Positions 8,844 to 16,949 of a DNA stretch of 22,929 bases are shown one piece after another (within the stretch, counting starts at the first letter, position 1; each line of letters opens with the position of its first letter). The position numbers and the translations under genes were made by a program. The stretch spans positions 1,854,509 through 1,877,437 of the forward strand of contig BFEA01000296.1 of the NCBI GenBank assembly GCA_003427395.1. Direction: 5' to 3'. The notes beneath the pieces are model-generated. The model did no database searches. It saw only the letters and a program-made list of their open reading frames with translations, and was not told the origin of the DNA. The stretch is from Chara braunii (Eukaryota; Streptophyta; Charophyceae; Charales; Characeae).

Positions 8844-9114
8844 TTTTCTTTTTTTTCTTTTTCTGACGGAGCGAAGGGCCGTTAAAAATTGTTGTAAGCT
8901 GTCCTTCGGGGCATCCGTTAAAATTGGCACGATACAGAGAAGATTAGCATGGCCCCTGCGCAAGGATGACACACATAAATCGAGAAATGGTCCAAAATTT
9001 TTAANAAAAAAAAAAAAAAAAATTGTTGTAAGCTGCTCAGTGTGCTCAGCCCACGGTATTCTTTAGTAAAAGGCGAAAGAATAGTACGCCAAGTGAGCTG
9101 GGCACGCAGCTGAT
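8844..9114 (-). mobile_element. SINE-like retroposon with 14-bp target duplication
   Basis: TACTTTATATGATT occurs at 8830-8843 and exactly again at 9115-9128. The insert begins with a T-rich run (8844-8862), which is an A-rich tail if the element is read on the minus strand. Without the nested U6 copy it is only about 137 bp. Its far part (9031-9111) folds on itself: AGCTGC with GCAGCT at the ends and TATTCTTT (9057-9064) with AAAGAATA (9076-9083) in the middle. I see no convincing pol III A and B boxes, so the class is inferred from the tail and the long duplication. Confidence 0.6.
8901..9002 (+). ncRNA. U6: U6 spliceosomal snRNA copy, probably a retropseudogene
   Basis: Nearly full-length U6: the 5' stem-loop region (GTCCTTCGGGGCATCC, shortened relative to the usual plant form), AAAATTGG, the ACAGAGA box (8932-8938), the AGATTAGCATGGCCCCTGCG intramolecular stem region, GGATGACAC and a TGGTCCAAAATTTTT end. 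It is followed by poly(A) to 9020. AAAAATTGTTGTAAGCTG precedes it (8884-8901) and repeats after the A run (9018-9035), so it is flanked by a target duplication. The left target junction is TT|AAAA, the site preferred by L1-type endonucleases. There is no TATA box or upstream sequence element of a plant U6 promoter before it. This was reverse-transcribed RNA inserted into the SINE-like element, and it is unlikely to be expressed. Confidence 0.88.
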
Positions 9115-9274
9115 TACTTTATATGATTCAAGAAGCGGTTCTGCCCAAACACTGATGTACAAACAAAAAAGAGACTGATTTAAAAGTTAAAACCCCGAAA
9201 AAAAGATTTTTCCTTTTGTCCTTTTGTCCGTTTCTGATTTGTGGCTTTGTATCTGTATCTGTCTCGACTGATAG

Positions 9275-10542
9275 GTGCTGGCACTGGGAAGACCCAGACC
9301 ATGGCCAACAGAGTGCTCTATATGATTCAAGAGGGGGTTCTGCCCAGCAAGATCTTGGCGCTCACTTTCACTAACAAGGCTGCTGTGGAGTTCAAGGAGC
9401 GGATACAGCACGTGTATTTCAGCCACGCAAGGAGAAAAGCGGCGCCAGAAGTAGATATCGGGCGAGCCACCGTAGCCACATTCCATGCTCTTGGCATTAA
9501 GTGGGTTGGACTTCACCAAAAGTTGTTGGGGTTCAAGCGCCGACCGGTGATTTATTCGACCAAGGCGCGGCTCGGACTTCCTCGCAAGTCTACCACCACC
9601 TTGCGGGAGGTGATCGCGGCCTTCAAAGAAGCGCACCCGTCTTTGTACGAAGAGTGTGAGAAAGTGGCTATGGAGAAGATAGGCAGGGAGAAGGAGAAGG
9701 AGATGGCGCAGCAAAAGCGTAAATCGGGGGAAATGAAGCAGAAGTCATTGGACTCTGAGCATGGAGAACCGCCGGAGCAGGCGGACGAAGAAGGGAAGCA
9801 GAGGGAGGAAAAGGAGAGGAAGGAGGAGGAGGAGGAGGAGGAGTGCGCAAGATAATGGAGACAGCAGCCGCATCACGAAAGCCTTGTGCGGCTCTGGCGT
9901 GCTCCTCCTTGTGAGGGAGGGGAGGGCAATTTTGCCGCGCAGAAGGGCAAGAGAGGCAGCAGCAGCTTGCAGAGGGAAGTTGCACCAGTGCCTCCATGGC
10001 AGGGAATGCTGCGCGAAAGTGGCTCTGGCCAAGCAGCTACGAAGGCAATGGCGGTTGATTTCTCCTTCGAAGAGTCCACGATTTTTGGTATATTTTTGTG
10101 TGACAAAATGTATCATGCTTTGAAAGGTGTGGAAATCGAAAAGATAATGGCCACAAATAGAGAAAGGAGAGCCGCAGAACGGGATGATGCAGATGCAGAT
10201 GCAGACACAGACGCAGACACAGACAAAGACAAAGACAGCAACGGGGACGAAGGGGGGAAGCAAGCATCTAAGCTGCAGGAAAACGGAGAAACAACTGGGT
10301 ACTGGGAAAATACAGGCATGGACGTCCCGAATTACGGACCTGATTGCTCTGACACTTCGATAAACGGGCTTGAGAAAAGGCGTATGGAAAGACACGCGGA
10401 GTCGGAGAAATCGTCGAACGCAATAGCAGCAGGGGAAGCGGAGGAGCTTCTCCGATTCATTGAGCGTGCCAAGACTCGTGGGTTCAACCCTTGGGAGTTT
10501 GTGAAGGAGCGGAGGGCTATATTTGCACGGTATAACAGGAGG
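9275..10542 (+). CDS. UvrD/SRS2-type DNA helicase, exon 2 (Walker A, motifs Ia and Ib)
   Basis: Opens with GT GCT GGC, completing the split Gly of exon 1 to give GAGTGKT (Walker A, residues 234-240). It continues with ILALTFTNKAAVEFKER (motif Ia, about 260-276) and ATVATFHAL (motif Ib). Downstream the 1B region is unusually long: a Lys/Glu-rich stretch with a GGA-repeat-coded Glu run (9825-9842) and an Asp/Ala/Thr run from a 6-bp repeat (10182-10236). The last part, FIERAKTRGFNPWEF...ARYNRR, is again helicase-like. An in-frame TAA at 9853-9855 (codon 427) interrupts the frame, which is otherwise open on both sides. It is a true nonsense mutation, an assembly error or part of an unrecognised intron. 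The donor AGG|GTCAGT is phase 0 and matches exon 3. UvrD proteins use ATP to translocate 3'-5' on single-stranded DNA. Confidence 0.72.
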
Positions 10543-10559
10543 GTCAGTACCTGATCTCG

Positions 10560-11290
10560 CCTGAGGTTACGTCTTTGCCATGAATAGAATGTGGTGTCAT
10601 TTTAGCTTCTGCATCTGTCCAGTAACTTGTGTTTCGTACAGATCTTGTCGTAGTCACATCTGACCACAAACCTGTGCTTAGTACAGATCTGATGACCCTG
10701 GAGTTCCTGTAGGAAGGGGGTACACATACTCACACCTGCGTGCACACGTCACCCCCTCTCTTCTATGCTTTGTCTTTGCCATGGATCTGAATGTGCTGTC
10801 AATATAGCTTCTGCATCTGACCAGAAACATGCGCTTAGTACATATCGGATCATCCTGGAGTTTCCTGTGGGATACATACAGGGGTACATTTCATGCCTGG
10901 ATACATCAACCGCTCACTTCTTTGCTTTGTCTTTGCCATGGATCGGAATGTGCTGTCATTAATACTCATTATAGCTTCTGCATCTGACCAGGAACTCGTG
11001 CTTTGTACAGATCTCATCGTAGCTGCATCTGACCAGAAACATGTGCTTAGTACAGATCTTGATGACCCTGGAGTACGTCAGCTTCTCACTTCTTTGCTTT
11101 GTCTTTGCTTTGAATAGAATGTGGTGTCATCATAGCTTCTGCATTTGACCAGAAACTTGTGCTTTGTACAGATCTCATCGTAGCCGCATCTGACCAGAAA
11201 CATGCGCTTAGTACATATCTGAGGAGTTTCCAGTGGCCAGCGGGTATGCGTACTGGGGTACATGTCATACCTGGATACATCATCCTCTCA
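10560..11290. repeat. Minisatellite filling intron 2 (about 160-200-bp units, four copies)
   Basis: Units beginning near 10567, 10764, 10921 and 11093 share CTTTGTCTTTGCCATG-ATMGGAATGTG, AGCTTCTGCATCTGACCAG, GTGCTTTGTACAGATCT and GGAGTTYC words. The CATCTGACCAGAAAC...GTACAGATCT part is itself repeated within units at about 45-bp spacing. The whole lies inside intron 2 (10543-11620), inferred from AGG|GTCAGT and TTTGCAG|CTG. From 11291 to 11620 I see ordinary intron sequence ending in a pyrimidine-rich acceptor. Confidence 0.75.
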
Positions 11291-11620
11291 CGTCTTCGCT
11301 TCACGCACGGGGACTTGACTATGTTTGATCCAAGAAGGTGTTTCTACACCTACCGTCTTCAGTCGAAGAGAATCCCCGGTCGTTGAAGCCGTATTTGGTG
11401 GAACTTCCAGTCTTGATACATCGATTAACGGGCATACTATTCGAGTGAGGACTATGGTGAAACCTTTTCTTTGTAGAGTTTGGGGAACTTCATTTCTGCA
11501 TGTGGCCAGGAAATTGATCTCTTGATACAGATACGATGAACGTTGTGTGCTGTGCTTGAATCTTTGGATCGAGGGCCTCGGTCTGTGTACACTGACTGGC
11601 TTTCGACTTTGTGTTTGCAG

Positions 11621-11772
11621 CTGAAAGAGCTTTGTGCGATCGACTTTGATGATATGCTCCAGCTTTTTCTGGAACTGCTGCAAAACCATCCACAAGTCAT
11701 GCGAAAATTCGGAGAACAATATGAGTACATCCTTATTGACGAGCACCAAGACACGAACACCGTCCAACAAAG
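11621..11772 (+). CDS. UvrD/SRS2-type DNA helicase, exon 3 (motif II)
   Basis: Fifty codons plus two bases after TTTGCAG. It reads LKELCAIDFDDMLQLFLELL, the conserved stretch before motif II, then YEYILIDEHQDTNT, the Walker B/DExx box of UvrD helicases, with Asp-Glu at 11738-11743. The usual DEFQDT or DEYQDT is DEHQDT here. Joining exon 2 (...ARYNRR) to LKEL recreates normal family sequence with no phase conflict. The probable donor is AAAG|GTTGGT at 11773. No following exon with motif III (GDxDQxIYxFRGA type) is seen before the retroelement, so the rest of the gene lies beyond it or has been lost. Confidence 0.82.
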
Positions 11773-12695
11773 GTTGGTGTCCATCTCCTTTTCTTTCTTT
11801 TTTTTTCTCCCTTTTGTGTTCGACTTAAGAGAGCCCTGCATTTTCAAGGCTTTTTCATGGTCTTTATTATATTTATATTATATAATAAATTAATAATAAC
11901 AAACCTCCCACATTTTAAGCCAAACATGTCTCCGGTCCATAGAGTGGACGCTAAATAAACCAACAGCAAAAACAAGAAGAAGTTAAAAGCAGGACCAAAG
12001 GAGGGCTGAAAAGTAGTGGGGTCCCTGTTAACCAAACCTTGTGCATTACCTGCTCAGCAAAGCTGCTTGAGGAGAGAAAATGAGTGTGTGCTATGATGCT
12101 ATCCTCTACACCTGAATACAACATACAATCATTATTGCTGTATTTAGACTGAAAGATACCCCAAATACAGCTAGAATGACCATACATTGTGTTCGGGTGA
12201 AGACGGTAGTGATAACAGGATATAAATCTTAACACAAAAATTCCAAAAATGTCTGAACAATGAACATTGAATGGCGAGAATCGGAGAACTGCTTGGCAGG
12301 CAAGAAGTAAGCTGCTTCTGTTGGGTCTTAGTGCCAGTCTGCACTGCTTTTTTGTGCTAACTTATTCCTGAATTAGCATGCACTGGTCATTTTTCCTTCT
12401 AGGTTCATAATGTTTCCTTGGCACAGATATAGGTTCAGTATGGTCAAGGGCGAGGCTTCACTTTGCCATGGATTCTGTAAGCTTGTCTGGTTTGATCACA
12501 TGGCAGCAAAAGTGAAACGGTTTTCACCTTTAGCAGTAACAGATGCAGTACCCAGGGTTCGATCCCTAGACCCCAACCTTACCTGTGTACAGTACCCTGT
12601 GTCGGCCCATAGAGTTGAACCCGCGACCTGTGTATTTGTAACAGCTGATAGGTTGTCGTAGGGTTCATAGGTAGCATGGGTTCGATCTGTAGACC
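11773..12695. other. Intron 3 or former intron: noncoding, with an AT-rich hairpin
   Basis: No gene recognised. A perfect AT-rich inverted repeat, TTTATTATAT (11863-11872) and ATATAATAAA (11880-11889), lies early in the region. From about 12555 to 12690 there are words resembling the tRNA B box: GGGTTCGATCCC, GGGTTCGATCTG and, inverted, GAGTTGAACCC. They may be remnants of tRNA-derived SINEs, but no complete element can be outlined. Confidence 0.5.
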
Positions 12696-13454
12696 TGTCG
12701 GATAGGAGTCTTAGTCAGGTCTAGACACCGTAGCTGTAGCTTTCTCGAAAGGTCAAGGTCGTAGCTGCTACAGTCCAGAAGGGTCAGAATCGTAGTTGCT
12801 ACAGTCACGAAAGGCCAAGTCTACAGCCTTCCGGAAGGTCCCAGTAGTGGCCTTTCGAAGTTGCCCACGTTTAAGCAGAGGCAAGTGGTCAAGTGGTGAG
12901 GCAAGTGGGCAAGTGGGCAAGTGGTAGAAGTCTACCCTGCTGAGTCAACAGTCCCAGTCCCCAGTCAGTCCAGCAAGTACCGCACGGGATTGTGTGCACT
13001 TCGGGCAAGGGAAATGGGCCAGACCAACGACCTGCAGAATTATAAATCAAGAGGCAGCGCCCAGCCATTCATTCATTCCTGCGTGAGCCATGCGGAAGCG
13101 CTGCCACAGCGACTTGTGCAAGGAGGTCTGCAGTGAGCCCGGAGGACGCAGTGGGCGAGAGAGAAGGAGCTTAGTATAGCGATAGGGTAGAGGCAGCCAT
13201 AGCTGCCATAGCTGTAGTTAGTGTGAAGTGTGTGTGTGTATGTGTGAGTGTTCAGAGTGATGCGTGTGGGATATCCAGGGTGATCCGGAGTGTGTGAACA
13301 GTGAGTTGTTTGGGCGCTGAGTCGCCATAGCCAGTTGGAAGTGAACTCGTACCTGGAAGCCATATCTCTGAGTTCTGAGTGGGCGCATGTCGCCAGTTTG
13401 CTGCGTTGCTGTTTACATGCATGAAAAGTGTGAATGAGTACGAGTCTGATTGCA
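12696..13454 (+). mobile_element. Probable 5' LTR of gypsy element 1
   Basis: The right end is well placed: ...TTGCA at 13454 is followed by one base and then a tRNA-Met primer-binding site. The left end is uncertain; TGTCGGATAGG at 12696 is a possible TG start, but no second LTR exists in the window to check it. U3-like sequence has short internal repeats (GTAGCTGCTACAGTC twice near 12762 and 12790; GGCAAGTGG words at 12881-12925). A TATA box lies at 13041. The remainder, GTGTGTGT-rich near 13226, would be R and U5. Confidence 0.5.
13041..13047 (+). promoter_or_regulatory. Putative LTR TATA box
   Basis: TATAAAT in the probable LTR, about 410 bp before the primer-binding site. Transcription would be expected to start near 13070-13075. 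No other convincing TATA box exists between 12700 and 13454. Confidence 0.45.
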
Positions 13455-13455
13455 T

Positions 13456-13467
13456 TGGTATCGGAGC
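13456..13467 (+). promoter_or_regulatory. Primer-binding site for initiator tRNA-Met
   Basis: TGGTATCGGAGC directly after the LTR end. It differs by one base from the TGGTATCAGAGC complementary to plant initiator tRNA-Met that primes many plant LTR retrotransposons. It fixes the plus orientation of element 1 and the LTR boundary. Confidence 0.75.
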
Positions 13468-13614
13468 TGGTACCCGCTATTCCATGCGCGCCGTCGTGTG
13501 CAGGGCCTGACGCGCCATAGCAGAGGTGGCCGCTGAGGGGCATAGTCCGCTATAGCGGACCTGAGGTTGGAGGAGCCGCCGCGCACCTGCAAGAAGACCA
13601 CGACGAAGAAGAAG

Positions 13615-13618
<4 letters not shown>

Positions 13619-13674
<56 letters not shown>
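13619..13674. repeat. (AG)n microsatellite
   Basis: About 28 uninterrupted AG dinucleotides in the gypsy leader. A second interrupted tract follows at 13732-13758. Confidence 0.97.
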
Positions 13675-13676
<2 letters not shown>

Positions 13677-14066
13677 TGAGCGATACAAGATTGGGTTACT
13701 ACGTACCTGCTGCGCTGAAGATAGCGTTACGGAGAGAGAGAGAAAGAGAGAGAGAGATGAGCGATACAAGCTTGGTTGTCACATACCTGTGAAGCGAGCT
13801 GTGCAGTCCACGTGGAGGAAGAAGAAGCAGCCATAGCCGCGGAACATCACCATGGAGTAGTGAAGGAGGGAGAAAGACCGGACAGAGGGGGAGAGACCGA
13901 GAAGGGAGAGAAAGCGGCAATAGCCGAGAGGTGAAGGGAAGGCCGATCCAAAAAAAAAGAAAAAAGAGAAGAAGAAGACAGCCGGGGTGAAAGGAGGCAA
14001 GGAAGGTGAAGAAGAAGAAGAGGATTGGCGAGGAAGAAGAGCCGGCAGCCATAGCCGACCGGAGGG

Positions 14067-14160
14067 TTGACCAAGAGTGTTGACCGGCGGGTACCAGAGT
14101 TGACCGAGGGTTGATCGGGGGCCATAGCAGCGTTGACCGGCGTTGACCAAGACTTTGACC
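14067..14160 (+). repeat. Cluster of TTGACC words (W-box-like)
   Basis: TTGACC at 14067, 14080, 14100, 14133, 14143 and 14155, plus TTGATC at 14111. The six-base word is the core of the W box bound by WRKY factors. The cluster lies in the transcribed leader, so a regulatory role is only a possibility. Confidence 0.5.
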
Positions 14161-14333
14161 AAGCTGGAGTTGGTAATATCTCGCCAAGCCCTCAACCTAT
14201 CCCTTGCCCTATGGATGTGCACACACCCCTTGGTACTTGCTGAGTCCAGTCAGTCTGTCTATTCTTTATGCATTGCGTCTCTTCTGTCCTAGGTGATAGT
14301 ACTCTGTGGATGAAGGATAGGGTCTGTATGATG

Positions 14334-14672
14334 AAACCCCTACCTGACTTAGTAGAGCTGATACCATGTCTAATCTCACTGTCCCGGAGGCCTAACCCTC
14401 CCAAGGACCGGTGCTGACCGGCGGGGCTCGGATTGGGCGTGACACGGTGGGCTTGAACGACGGAGTTGTGGGCTGACACAACAGGCAGTCTTAAGTGTTG
14501 AGGGCCTTGTTGACCCAAACCCCTACCGGACCTAGTAAGGCTAAAGGCCGTGTCTGACGACTCGATTGTCCCGGAGGTCAAACCCTCCCAAGGACCGATA
14601 CTGACCGGCGGGCTGCTCGGTGTCGCACGGTAGGCCCGAAAGGCGGAGTTGTGGGCTGATGCAACAGGCCAG
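14334..14672. repeat. Two-copy tandem duplication (about 185 bp)
   Basis: Words recur in order at 14334-14490 and again at 14517-14672: CCCCTACC, GTCCCGGAGG, AACCCTCCCAAGGACCG, CTGACCGGCGGG, ACGGTRGGC and CGGAGTTGTGGGCTGA. The copies differ by scattered substitutions and small indels. Confidence 0.8.
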
Positions 14673-14929
14673 ACCAAGCTGATCACGTCGTCCTGTCTGC
14701 GACGTTAAAGAATTCTTGAGGAGTTACGGGGGATCTCCTTAAATGCCTCCAGATCAGCAAAGGGTCTAGTAGTGACAACCATAGTGTAGGTCTAGGCTAG
14801 AGACCATAGTTGACAGGATCCCTGTCAGGATTCTGTAAGTCCTTAGATTGAGTCAGTAGGTTTGTCAGTCAGGGGTTAGAGTCGACGTGGTGAGGTTTGG
14901 AACCACCACCCGGTTGTGCACTTTTCACC

Positions 14930-15544
14930 ATGGTTGAGACCCGCAGTGGGAAGGACACTAGCCCCTACACCAAGGAGCAGCAAGAAAAGATGGTCGCCTT
15001 AGTTAAGGAGAATAGGGAGAGAAAAAAGCGCGAGAAGCAAGCGAAGTTAAAAGCTATCGCAGATGAGCAGGCGGCCAAGATGAAGGAGTTGGAAGAGGAG
15101 ATGGAGAAAAGGAAGAAGGCTGCTGAAGAAGAAGCGGCAGCAGAAGAAGAAAAAGAGAGGATGAGGATTGAAAGTGGAGAAGGGAGCAGTGGAGGCACGA
15201 TGAAGAGGGACATAGATGCAGAGATGGAGAAGAAGATCAACGAGTGGGTTGCTCATTTATCGTTGGGAGAACTAGCAGCAATGCAGGACCCCATGGAACG
15301 GCGAGAAAGGAACGAGGAATAGAAATTGGCATGGAAGTTACTGATGAAGAGGGAGAAGAAGAGGAGGAGAGAGGAAGTAAGCAAAATGACCGTAGAAGTG
15401 GCAAAGGTTCAGGACTGTAGGAGAGAAGTGGAGGCCCAAGCAGACAATAAGGCGAAGTGGGATAAGGTACTGGGGTACCTAGAGGTGTTGGGCAAAGCCT
15501 GGATGGAGGAGCGTCAGGCAAGTTGGAGCCAAGACGTTGCTTGA
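14930..15544 (+). pseudogene. Gypsy element 1 gag, N-terminal coiled-coil part (broken)
   Basis: The ATG at 14930 in TCACCATGG begins a highly charged Lys/Glu/Arg/Ala segment predicted to be coiled coil (about codons 18-90), as in the N-terminal part of some plant gypsy Gag proteins. A TAG at 15320-15322 interrupts the frame, which continues open to TGA at 15542-15544. The recognisable Gag core follows in a different frame, so this copy has both a nonsense codon and a frameshift. Its place after the PBS and leader and before the Gag core supports the call. Confidence 0.6.
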
Positions 15545-16949
15545 GTGCTTTGCGGTCGGGGTTCAGAGACTTTGCGCGCGAAATCGTCACCCATATTGGG
15601 AGCGAAGTTGGGCAATTGAGGGACAATGTAGGGAAGTTCTGTGAGGGCGCCATTGAGGGCGCCAAAGCAATAGCTGTCGTAGAGGGCGAGGGCAGACCCC
15701 GTAAAGAGCCTGTAAAGCTTAAGTTCCCAGACGCATACGGGGGTAAGAAGGAAGAGAACTTTGACAACTGGGAGGCCAGTGTCAACAGTTATATATATTT
15801 ACAGCACATCCTGCCAGAGGAACGAGTCCTCGTGGCCTTCCAGGCCCTCAAGGATGAAGCGACTAGTTTCGCCAGGTCCCTTGCGCGCGCAGTCGGTTGT
15901 GAAAACAACCTGGTTGCATATTCAAAAGTCATCCCCCTCTCTCAATTCCTCAAGCTCCTGAAGGAGCGATTTGCCGACCCAACGAGAGGCGTTCGCGCCT
16001 CTGACAAGCTACAAACGATCCACTCACGACAGTGGAAGAGTGCGAGAGCACTCAAGGGTACTATGGACGATTTAGTAGCCGTCCCGGACCATGGGTTCAC
16101 TGAGACCCAATTGGTCCAGTTATTTTATCGTGCCATGCCAGAGGCCCTGCGTGGGCATTTCTTTGATAAGTCTCAACAGGTCGGCATCATGTATGATGCA
16201 TTAAGTAGAGAAGTCGTCCTGTATGAGTCAAAGCCCATGCCAGTTACCACTTTCTGGCATAAGGACTTGGACAAGGGGAAGACGTGGAAAGGGCGTACCA
16301 TCTCAGGCCAAGTGAGGGCCAAGGATCATATGATCCTTACCCTAGAGGAAGGTGGTACTGATGAGGTCCCATACAGTCAGATTGAGTGGGGCCTAGAGGA
16401 GGAGGACAATAGTGTGGGACAGGGGAGGTCTTATGCTGCTGTCGCGGTTGGAGGGAGGCCGCAAGGTAGAGGAGGAGGCCAGGGCCTAAGGGGCCAGGCC
16501 ATGGGAGGTCGAGGACCGGGCGCCAGGGCCAAAGGGGCCAGGCCATGGGAGGTCGAGGACCGGGCACACAGGGGGTTGGCGGCCAAGGAAGCCGCCAAGC
16601 GGGAGGTAGGGGTCAAGGTCCCCCACCAAATCGCTAGGGTAATCGGTCCCCGCAACGACGAGGTGGAAGGGCACCTCAAGGAGGTTGGCACCCAGGCTTG
16701 CCACAGGGCAGACCCTGGGAAGACTTGGGCCTGGACCAACGTTTATGACAGGAACGCGTGGACCAGGGTCAGTGCGTATTCTGTGGTGACCCGGCCCACG
16801 TTATCAAATATTGTCCTAAGTATAGACAGGCACGTTGGGCTGCCCCGCAGTCAAAAGGCAGCCACTGGTAGGGGTCGCAACTGCCCCTACTTCAAGGCCA
16901 TGTGGAGAAGTGAGCGCGCGCAAACAGGACACTCCCAACCCATATGAGC
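15523..16949 (+). pseudogene. Gypsy element 1 gag core and nucleocapsid (frameshifted)
   Basis: The open frame encodes a retrotransposon Gag-type core (roughly 15710-16200), with the pattern W-[x]n-F, ALKDEATSFARSL, FLKLLKERFADP and a PEALRGHFFD end. A Gly/Arg/Gln-rich linker follows, with a 45-bp in-frame tandem repeat (16489 and 16534). The CCHC zinc knuckle (CVFCGDPAHVIKYC, Cx2Cx4Hx4C, 16773-16814) is present but in the next frame, and that frame has stops just upstream. So this frame ends in non-native sequence. Gag forms the particle that packages element RNA in the cytoplasm; this copy cannot make an intact one. Confidence 0.75.

Larger units (their letters stand above)
8788..9150 (+). 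pseudogene. Decoy exon-2 start, copy 4 (longest), split by an insertion
   Basis: After GATAG at 8786-8790 the sequence reads GT TGT GGC ACT GGG AAA ACG CAG, giving [18 protein letters not shown]. This closely matches the first residues of real exon 2, with Ala to Cys and Ala to Thr changes. The frame breaks at 8843 where a SINE-like insertion begins and resumes after 9128 with CAAGAAGCGGTTCTGCCC (QEAVLP) before diverging into a stop. Together with the array it shows that a longer piece of exon 2 was once duplicated. Confidence 0.7.
3082..9274 (+). other. Intron 1 of the helicase gene (about 6.2 kb, repeat-filled)
   Basis: Inferred from GTAAGG at 3082 and ATAG at 9271-9274. The phase agrees: one base of a Gly codon before the intron and GT after it, joining MIVAG to AGTGKT, which is continuous UvrD family sequence. 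The intron holds an hAT-like inverted-repeat element, a foldback element, a tandem array of copies of the intron's own 3' end, a 2.54-kb terminal-inverted-repeat element and a SINE-like insertion with a U6 copy inside. From 3082 to 3510 I see only T-rich tracts (runs at 3100-3111, 3348-3360 and 3447-3460) and one N. Whether the intron is spliced efficiently cannot be seen from sequence. Confidence 0.65.
13468..14929 (+). other. Long untranslated leader of gypsy element 1
   Basis: About 1.46 kb between the primer-binding site and the gag ATG, with no recognisable protein. It contains an (AG)n tract, GAA/GAG-rich stretches, a cluster of TTGACC words, repeated GCCATAGC words and a two-copy tandem duplication at 14334-14672. 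Such long leaders are known in some plant gypsy elements; here it is purely repetitive. Confidence 0.6.

Noticed and set aside
11325-11345. Word resembling YMIQEGV of exon 2 in intron 2
   Set aside because: Only about six codons match and the Walker A part is absent; too short to count as another exon-2 copy.
13073-14222. Minus-strand open frames in the gypsy leader
   Set aside because: They are antisense to purine-rich and (AG)n sequence, giving Ser/Leu/Phe/Pro-rich products, and the primer-binding site shows this is noncoding leader.
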